From Calendula officinalis (lineage: Eukaryota; Streptophyta; Magnoliopsida; Asterales; Asteraceae), in contig OY970830.1 of assembly GCA_963853835.1 (NCBI GenBank), forward strand, positions 38,711,966 through 38,775,965: a stretch of 64,000 nt of DNA. The letters are read 5' to 3'. Within the stretch, counting starts at the first letter, position 1; each line of letters starts with the position of its first letter. Shown here in pieces: positions 58,012 to 64,000 of this stretch. Both the position numbers and the translations under genes were made by a program. The notes beneath the pieces are model-generated. The model made no database searches. It was not told where the DNA came from and saw only the letters and a program-made list of their open reading frames with translations.

Positions 58012-59257
58012 GGGTAAATGTCAGAAATTGTCCATGTGGTCTTGGGTTTTCTAGCATTTTGTCCCTAAATTTTTTTTTCCAAAATTTTTGTCCCCGTACT
58101 CTTTAAAATTCTGGTTCATTGTCCTTCCGTCCAAATTTGACTGTTAATTAACCCCACATGCCAAACATGTGAGGGTATTCTGGTCTTTTCTACACATTTC
58201 TTCTTCATCATTAGAAAACAATCAGAAAACAAGAACACTGTTAACAAAATCAAAACCCATGAAAAAAATGAAGCATGAGAGATCTGGAGAATCAAAACCA
58301 AATCAAAACCCAAACTAAAATCTACAAAAACCAAAACCCACACATTTCTAAAGAATCAAAACTAAAGAACCATTGATTTTTAGGTTCAAATTAAATCCTT
58401 CACTTGCAAATTTCTTCACCTGCAACTAACAAAAACCAAAATTGATGAACCCTAATCCCCCAAAGCTGGTTCTTCGATTTCATGTTCTCAAGATCTGAAC
58501 ATTTTCGTTTTGCATTTACCAGATTTCCATTGATTTCTTCGAGTGATGACCATTGATTTCCAGATCCGTAGACCACCCAGATCTGATCGATTTTTTGTTT
58601 TTGTAAACGAACGTGATGTAGCTGTCGGGGCTTCATTTTCGAGAGCTTCAAGCAATGAAACCAGAAATCGAACGGGAATATCACCATTGTTGTTGAAATC
58701 GAACCAGAAATCGAACCAGAAATCGAACGGAGGTAGTATGTTCTTTTGAAGATTATGGAAATCTTCTTCACCATTGTTGTGCTGCTTCTTTTGAAGATGA
58801 TGAAGATCTGGGGATTTAAATCGACCATCGCCATCTCCCTTGTAGGTTAGTCTAAATTAGGGTTTTTTTTGTTTATTTGTAAAGTCTGAATTTTAAGATC
58901 TGAGTTTCATATGTGTTAATGAAAATCAAGGATGATGAAAAACATGGTATATACAAAGGGATCTGAGTTTAAATAGTATTTGTAATTCTTAGGGTTTTGA
59001 TTTTATGTGTTGATTTCACGTGGAAGATGATGAAAAACATGGTTTATACAAAGGGATTTGAGCTCTGTTCTTCAAGCAATGAAATTAGGGGTAATTTGGG
59101 GAAAATGACAAAAGTATCGTCATAACGGAGGATTTTGGACGGAAGGACAATAAACCAGAATTTTAAAGAGTACGGGGACAAAAATTTTGAAAAAAAAAGT
59201 TTAGGGACAAAATGCCAGAAAATCCAAGACCACAGGGATAATTTCTGACATTTACCC
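58012..59257. mobile_element. Long-TIR MULE, non-autonomous (Pack-MULE-like)
   Basis: 1246 bp with inverted ends of about 125 bp (left GGGTAAATGTCAGAAATTGT, right its inverse with few changes) and perfect 9-bp duplication TTATTTTTA (58003-58011 and 59258-59266). The interior (58200-59050) is GC-richer and genic in texture (untranslated-leader-like CTAATCCCCCAAAG, GATCTGAAC), with no transposase; probably acquired host sequence. Confidence 0.88.
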
Positions 59258-59634
59258 TTATTTTTATTATGGTCATTTGAACATTTATAAAATCCACTTA
59301 AAAAGATTAAAAGACTTAGAACGCCATATTTCTTTATTAATTTTACTCAGATTGCACAAACGTTAATAAATGCTATTTAAAATATTAAAATTAAAAGACA
59401 TATAATGCTATATAGGTTTAATAGTTTTATTCGAGTTATCTAAGGTGGTGTTTATTTTTTAACAAAAAGTCTTTTTAGGGTCTTATGTCTCTAGAGGGAA
59501 GAAATTTTGAAAAATGAGCGTTTGGTTTTGGAAGTCAGATGATGAGGAAAAATCTTTTTGGGATCTGTTGTGAGAAGACTTGAACCATAGTCTTCCAAGT
59601 TTAGAAGACATTTTACTTAAACATAAAAAAGAGT

Positions 59635-59880
59635 TTATTCACCACCATCACTACCACCCATATCGTCGTCACCACCCACCACCACTACCACCTACCTCCA
59701 CCACCACCACCTACCGCTACCACCACCATTCGCCGCCACCACCACCACCCCCCCCCCCCACGACCTACGTCCACAACCGCCACCACCTACCGCCGCCACC
59801 ACCACCACCTCCACCGCCCACATACATCCACCACCACCACACGCCACCACCTACTGCCGCCACCACCACCGACTCATCCG
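59635..59880. repeat. CCA/CCG-rich simple sequence
   Basis: Imperfect CCACCA/CCGCCA tract; the apparent 101-codon ORF over it is His/Pro low complexity and not a gene. Confidence 0.85.
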
Positions 59881-60359
59881 AGTAAAAATAAGGGTATTCG
59901 GTATCAAACTATTGGATCCATATTTTTTTACTTTTTTGCATGAAAATGAAATTGTTGATTATAATCTCATTCAACACAAACTTGTGAGTGGGGAGTCGAT
60001 AAACTTTTGGACGGGTTGTTGGAAAAAGTTGGGGTTCCATTTTGTCAAATCGCTTATTTCGGTTGGAACTAAATATGTATTGTAAGGTTAAGGAGAACAT
60101 TTCAAATGTAAATATCGGTGGATAAAGTTTCTAGTTATCAGGTGGACTACATGTTGGATTATATGGAGATACAGAAATTCAAGGTTGTTTGATAGTGGTA
60201 AGATGCTTAACTCGGAGTTAGTCGATAGTATTATTTTGTTTTCTTTTTTTCGGATCACTCATTGAAATCATAATGTTAAGATTTTATGTGTTGATTGGTT
60301 GAGATGTCCCTTGTAATGTACGTTTCTCGTAAAAATAACAGGAATCTAATTAACACTTA

Positions 60360-60721
60360 GGGGTTGTTTTTTTTTTTCTTCATATTAAGTGCTGTTTAGA
60401 TAAAGTGTCTGTCTGGATATATACGGTCTGTCTAGAAATAACAATTCGTTGTTTGATTTTTATGCTGAATCAACTAGCTGAATGAGAATAAATTACCTTT
60501 CTAACCTTCAGCTTGTAGTAAAACTTAATAAAAATAATTGTTTGATAAACTCAAAATAAAAACACTAAATAAAAATTTCTAAATTACAAATTTAATTAAA
60601 AAATATTTATAGAAAAATAATAATATTGATTTATTTAATTATATCAATTTATAACGCTATTGATAATGTAAAATGTCATAAAACCAAAGACATAATTTGA
60701 CATACATTTAGGCATTTTATA

Positions 60722-60773
<52 letters not shown>

Positions 60774-60936
60774 GCTAAGCAAATTCTACAACCGCAAGAA
60801 ATCGTAGGAGTCAAAACTAGTGGAGGTTATATAAGGGTATAAATGTAAAAATTAGTGACTTAATGGAGAGACACTCATCCCCATCACTTTTCATATTAAG
60901 CCAAGCTTTTTACATTAAGCAAAAAACAAACAAACC
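60360..60936. mobile_element. Nested Tourist-like MITE
   Basis: Ends GGGGTTGTTTTTTTTTTTC and, inverted, GGTTTGTTTGTTTTTTGC; TTA at both sides (60357-60359, 60937-60939). Confidence 0.55.
60727..60771. repeat. (AAT)15 microsatellite
   Basis: Uninterrupted AAT run. Confidence 0.95.
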
Positions 60937-61000
60937 TTAATGAACGTAATATATTAAGTTATATGTATATTAAGTCAATTAAGTCAAATCAAACACCACC

Positions 61001-61526
61001 TTAGTGTTTTGATTCAATTAATGGTTCTGTACGTTTAACTTCGTTTTTTAACAACTAAACGTACGTTCTCTAAAATACTTCTACATTTTTGTCTATATAA
61101 TTATTTGCAATTCTACCTATTATACAATAGGCATTCAAATGTAATGTTCACTAGGAATTTTTAATTTGCCCCCTTAAATTTTTGATAATTACTAAATTGG
61201 AGTATACTTTTGTATATGGTTTGTGGGATGGGGTGGGATGGCTAGATGAGTTATGGGCCTTGAAGAAAACAAAATTTCAATATAAAATTCTAAAGACTTG
61301 TAGATTTTTATAAGTGAATAATATATTGTTTATTTAACATAGTACTTTTTGTCATTAATTTCTTCTAAAGTATATAATATGTAAATAGTTATATAGTAAA
61401 TTCTATAAAATCTTTTTATATATCACATTTATAAAAGTGGCCAAATTCACGATTTTTCTTCAATTAAAGAAATAATTAAAAAGTAATCAATTTCTTAAAA
61501 AAGGATTCTGAAAAACAAATTATCTA
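61001..61526. other. Intergenic sequence
   Basis: AT-rich, nothing recognised. Confidence 0.4.
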
Positions 61527-61700
61527 CTCCCTCCGTCACATTTGTCACATTTTTATTGTCATTGTTTCCTTTTTGATTTATCCCAAAAATATGATTAACT
61601 TGAAAATCTTTTCTTTATATACTTCCTCCGATTCAAAATAAGTGCCACACTTGCTTTATTTAGGTGATTCAAAATAAGTGACACATTTCCTTATTTGGTA
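61527..61700. mobile_element. Mariner/Stowaway-type terminal repeats
   Basis: TA followed by CTCCCTCCGTCACATTTGTC at 61527, and TA followed by CTTCCTCCGATTCAAAATAA at 61622 with an internal second GATTCAAAATAAGTGACAC (61665). Either could be the left end of the mariner-like element whose transposase lies at 62867-64000. Confidence 0.6.
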
Positions 61701-61982
61701 AAGTTTTATACATCAAATTACTATTTTACCCTCATTTAAATTTATTAAACCTAATTAAGATCACCTAACCCCACATTAATTATATCAACAGCTTTTGTCC
61801 TTACCCACCATATTAAATGCATATTAACTTTTTCTCAGTTCATCTTTTTTCTTCCTCTTCTAAAGAAGATTACTTCACTGCTCTTCTCACTTCTAGGGTT
61901 TCTTCTCCACTCTTCTCGTCTTCAATCAAGGGTTTCTTAGTTTCATTAGTCGTATAAGAGGAAGAAGATTACTTCCGCCGAC

Positions 61983-62390
61983 ATGTCGATCCCCGATTTG
62001 ACTCCTCTGGTTGACGCTCACTTCCAAACCGACGATGAAGAAGAGAGAGACTTCATTTATCATGTTATGGACTCAATTGACAATGGATCTCCATGGGCTA
62101 TGAGATTATATGAAAGCGGTGAAGCAGAGATGATGACGGGACCATATACATGTCGAGCTTTAGGAACAGTTCTGCTTAGTATTAAAACAAACACACATAT
62201 TTACTGGTGGGCAGATAATTCTGATTGTGAGGAATCCAGTGAGGAAGAGAAAGTGAAAGAGGAATCCGGTGAGGAAGATGAAGTGAAAAAAGAATCCAGT
62301 GAGGAAGAGAAAGTAAAAGAAGAATCCAGTGAAGAAGATAAAGTGAAAGAAAAAAGCCCTAGTTCGATTGAGGAATCAAAGTCCGATTGA
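61983..62390 (+). CDS. Hypothetical protein, acidic repeat C-terminus (135 aa)
   Basis: ATG at 61983, TGA at 62388-62390. Residues 1-75 look globular and soluble (MSIPDLTPLVDAHF start, RDFIYHVMDSIDNGSPWAMR, YWWADNSD). Residues 83-122 are four 10-residue repeats of EESSEEEKVK type, from 30-bp DNA repeats at 62229-62348. The leader upstream has CTAGGGTTTCTTCTCC, a normal plant 5' untranslated feature. It is convergent with the mariner-like transposase and lies between that gene and a mariner-type terminal repeat, so it may be inside the transposon. Family not recognised; splicing to later exons is possible because TGA is followed by GGTATG. Confidence 0.5.
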   Translation: MSIPDLTPLVDAHFQTDDEEERDFIYHVMDSIDNGSPWAMRLYESGEAEMMTGPYTCRALGTVLLSIKTNTHIYWWADNSDCEESSEEEKVKEESGEEDEVKKESSEEEKVKEESSEEDKVKEKSPSSIEESKSD

Positions 62391-62544
62391 GGTATGTATT
62401 ATCCCCTTATTTTGCTTTAAATAGGGTGGTTTGTGATTATTGTTGGTTACCCTTTAATTACTTTGTTGATTTTGGAATCCAAATAACGATTGGACTAGCA
62501 AAAAAACCAAATGACGATTACAATTAAATAATGTTAAGCATACG

Positions 62545-62830
62545 GCAATCCAAAAGTTGACTTAAATAATGTTAAGCATACGAGTAGTATTACTTTGTTG
62601 ATTTTGCAATCCAAATACTTTGTTGATTAAGCATACGGCAATTATAGCTTACAAAAGTTGACTTATAGCTTACAAACCAAAAGTTGACTTATAGCTTACA
62701 AAATACTTGTACAAAAGTTGACTATTGACTTACAAAATTCAAAAGTTGACTGTTGACTTACAAAATACACACTACAATTAAAATTCAACTGCTTACTGTT
62801 TGTTCAACTTACAAAATCAAGCAACAACTT
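62545..62830. repeat. Irregular CAAAAGTTGACTTA repeats
   Basis: CAAAAGTTGACT occurs at about 62549, 62652, 62680, 62710 and 62741, interspersed with 'ttaagcatacg' and 'tatagcttacaaa' words. TTGAC is the W-box core, but position between two convergent 3' ends makes a promoter role unlikely. Confidence 0.6.
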
Positions 62831-62866
62831 ACAGTTCCACCAAAAGTTGTTACCAGATTTTCGAAG

Positions 62867-64000
62867 TCAGTCTTCTTCAAAAACAAATTCTTCTTCAGTT
62901 GTTACCATATTTTCATTCAAGTATTTAACACTTTCATCTAAAAGTGATTGTTCAACTTGTACATTATCCGGGAGGATTCCTAACCTTTCCAACCGTGCTT
63001 TCCCGTGATGTGGGTTTTGTAATTATTTCCCCCTTTAACTTTTAAAATTTCAACCATAACATATTGCAATTGTAACCAAGTGTATTTCATAATTTTCGGA
63101 TCGAATCTTTCATAAGCATTTGTTACACTTTCAATTAGCTCATCAATGTTTTTGGGGAAAGTTTGATACATTAAAGTTTGAATTGCTCTAAAAAAGCCTA
63201 AATCTAAAACATTCAAATCAGGGGATTGAGGTGGTTGTTGTATTAGTTGGATGTTGAACCCATTGTGTGAGGTTGCTGCTTTAAACTCCACATCATCCGG
63301 TTGTATATGTGGCCTAGCATTATCTTGTTGAATGAATATGTCTTTGGACATATTAGTAGGCCATTTACTCATGATTGATGGGATGACATGTTGTATTATC
63401 ATGTCCCTGATGACCTTTTGAGTGATTCTTTCAACTACTTTAGTTTCAATTGTGCCTGCATCTCTATTTTTGATTTTCTTCTTAGCTGGTACTTTGTCTA
63501 CAAATGGGAAAATTCCAAATTTCCCATCATGGATAATTTGTCCTTGTGCATCAAATAATGGTTTAGAAGTCACCCCCATGAACATAGCCTTCATCTTGAA
63601 TCTTTTTGATTGACAACACCTATAAGGATCATCTTCTTTAGGTAACCAGTAAAATTTTCTTGTGTCGGGGCTCAAATAAAACCATTTTTCATCAATATGG
63701 ATTATGTTGTCGAAATTGATAAAGGTTGCTGGTTCTGTGGGGGTGCCGAGATGAATGTGAGATAAAACCCACTTCATTCTAGCCAATTTGTGTGCATCTG
63801 TTAGACTTGGATGAGTGCTACTTGTATGACTTCTTAGTTTGCCTTTTTTTAGAAGTCTTTGCATTGCAGAGTAGTTACTTTTTAATGCTCCTGCATAGCA
63901 CCTTAAAGATGACCTTAAGTTAAGAGGAACTGATTGTAGAATATCATCACTATATTCTATGGGTTTTCTACCAACTTTTCCCTTTTTTTGGTTATTGACT
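62867..64000 (-). pseudogene. Mariner-like (MLE) transposase, DD39D, 5' truncated by window, frameshifted
   Basis: Cut-and-paste transposase of the plant Soymar/mariner type. The frame is open from the right edge of the window. Catalytic block HIDEKWFY (first D, near 63700), FIQQDNARPH (second D, near 63335) and PPQSPDLNVLDLGFF (third D in VLDLG, 39 residues on), hence DD39D as in plant elements. N-terminal part KVGRKPIEYSDDILQSVPLN is the start of the DNA-binding region. Near 63015 a one-base loss changes frame, producing a premature TAG at 62982-62980; the original frame continues with ERLGILPDNVQ to TGA at 62869-62867. Only the last 50 residues are affected. Confidence 0.92.

Larger units (their letters stand above)
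59454..61000. mobile_element. Tourist-like element, composite
   Basis: Ends GGTGGTGTTTATTTTTTA and, inverted, GGTGGTGTTTGATTTGACT; flanks TAA and TTA (not identical, so tentative). Contains a (CCA)n-rich tract, a nested Tourist-like unit 60360-60936 and an AAT microsatellite. Confidence 0.5.

Noticed and set aside
58400..58834. 144-codon minus-strand ORF inside the MULE
   Set aside because: No domain or codon signal; includes short repeats (SISGSISG) and opposite-strand reading of leader-like DNA. Noted only as possible captured sequence.
59580..59885. 101-codon His/Pro ORF
   Set aside because: Translation of a CCA/CCG simple sequence tract.

Overview
This is plant nuclear DNA, very probably from a eudicot and most likely an Asteraceae species. 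The Asteraceae call is inference: it rests on the type of retrotransposon ORF found downstream of pol at 7262-10681, which I know mainly from daisy-family genomes. The window is repeat-dominated. Only two ordinary host genes are convincing: CRNKL1/CLF1, a pre-mRNA splicing factor (53818-56195, minus, 4 coding exons), and a tiny two-exon twin-CX9C protein gene (51290-51813, plus). A third, unrecognised ORF (61983-62390) lies at the right edge beside a mariner-like transposase. A nad9-containing piece of mitochondrial DNA (about 46060-46690) has been moved into the nucleus.

Layout. 1-4381: 3' half of a Ty3/gypsy chromovirus (plus strand; pol with one nonsense codon, then a 1.7 kb LTR). 4382-6641 and 17990-18992: AT-rich sequence with a roughly 195-bp tandem array, an RPA-like exon and a Helitron 3' end; the array is split by a young 11.35 kb Sirevirus-like Ty1/copia element (6642-17989, minus strand, TSD CTTAA, LTRs differing at only 2 of 588 positions). 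That element has gag, pol and a 1139-aa third ORF in the envelope position. 19-27 kb: small transposons (hAT, MULE and Stowaway MITEs, SINEs, a second Helitron end). 27156-43269: an older Ty1/copia element (minus strand, TSD GCAGA). Its 3' LTR is interrupted by a 4.9 kb non-coding gypsy element (27563-32464), and its leader holds a hAT MITE, a Stowaway and a Helitron carrying pieces of host genes. 43-51 kb: SINE, hAT MITE, mitochondrial insert and Tourist/Stowaway MITEs. 51-57 kb: the two host genes, convergent and about 2 kb apart. 57-61 kb: SINE, Helitron end, long-TIR MULE and Tourist-like elements. 61.5-64 kb: mariner-like element with a frameshifted transposase and a convergent ORF.

The order of insertion can be read from the nesting. 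The copia element at 27156 landed first. Gypsy, hAT, Stowaway and Helitron then inserted into it, and the sister LTR at 42486-43269 preserves the empty site of the gypsy insertion. The Sirevirus-like element is the youngest large insertion. Its most unusual property is a short word, CAGTAGTA (TACTACTG in the element's sense strand), repeated through both LTRs, the pol-ORF3 spacer and the coding regions. This is the best candidate here for an undescribed feature.
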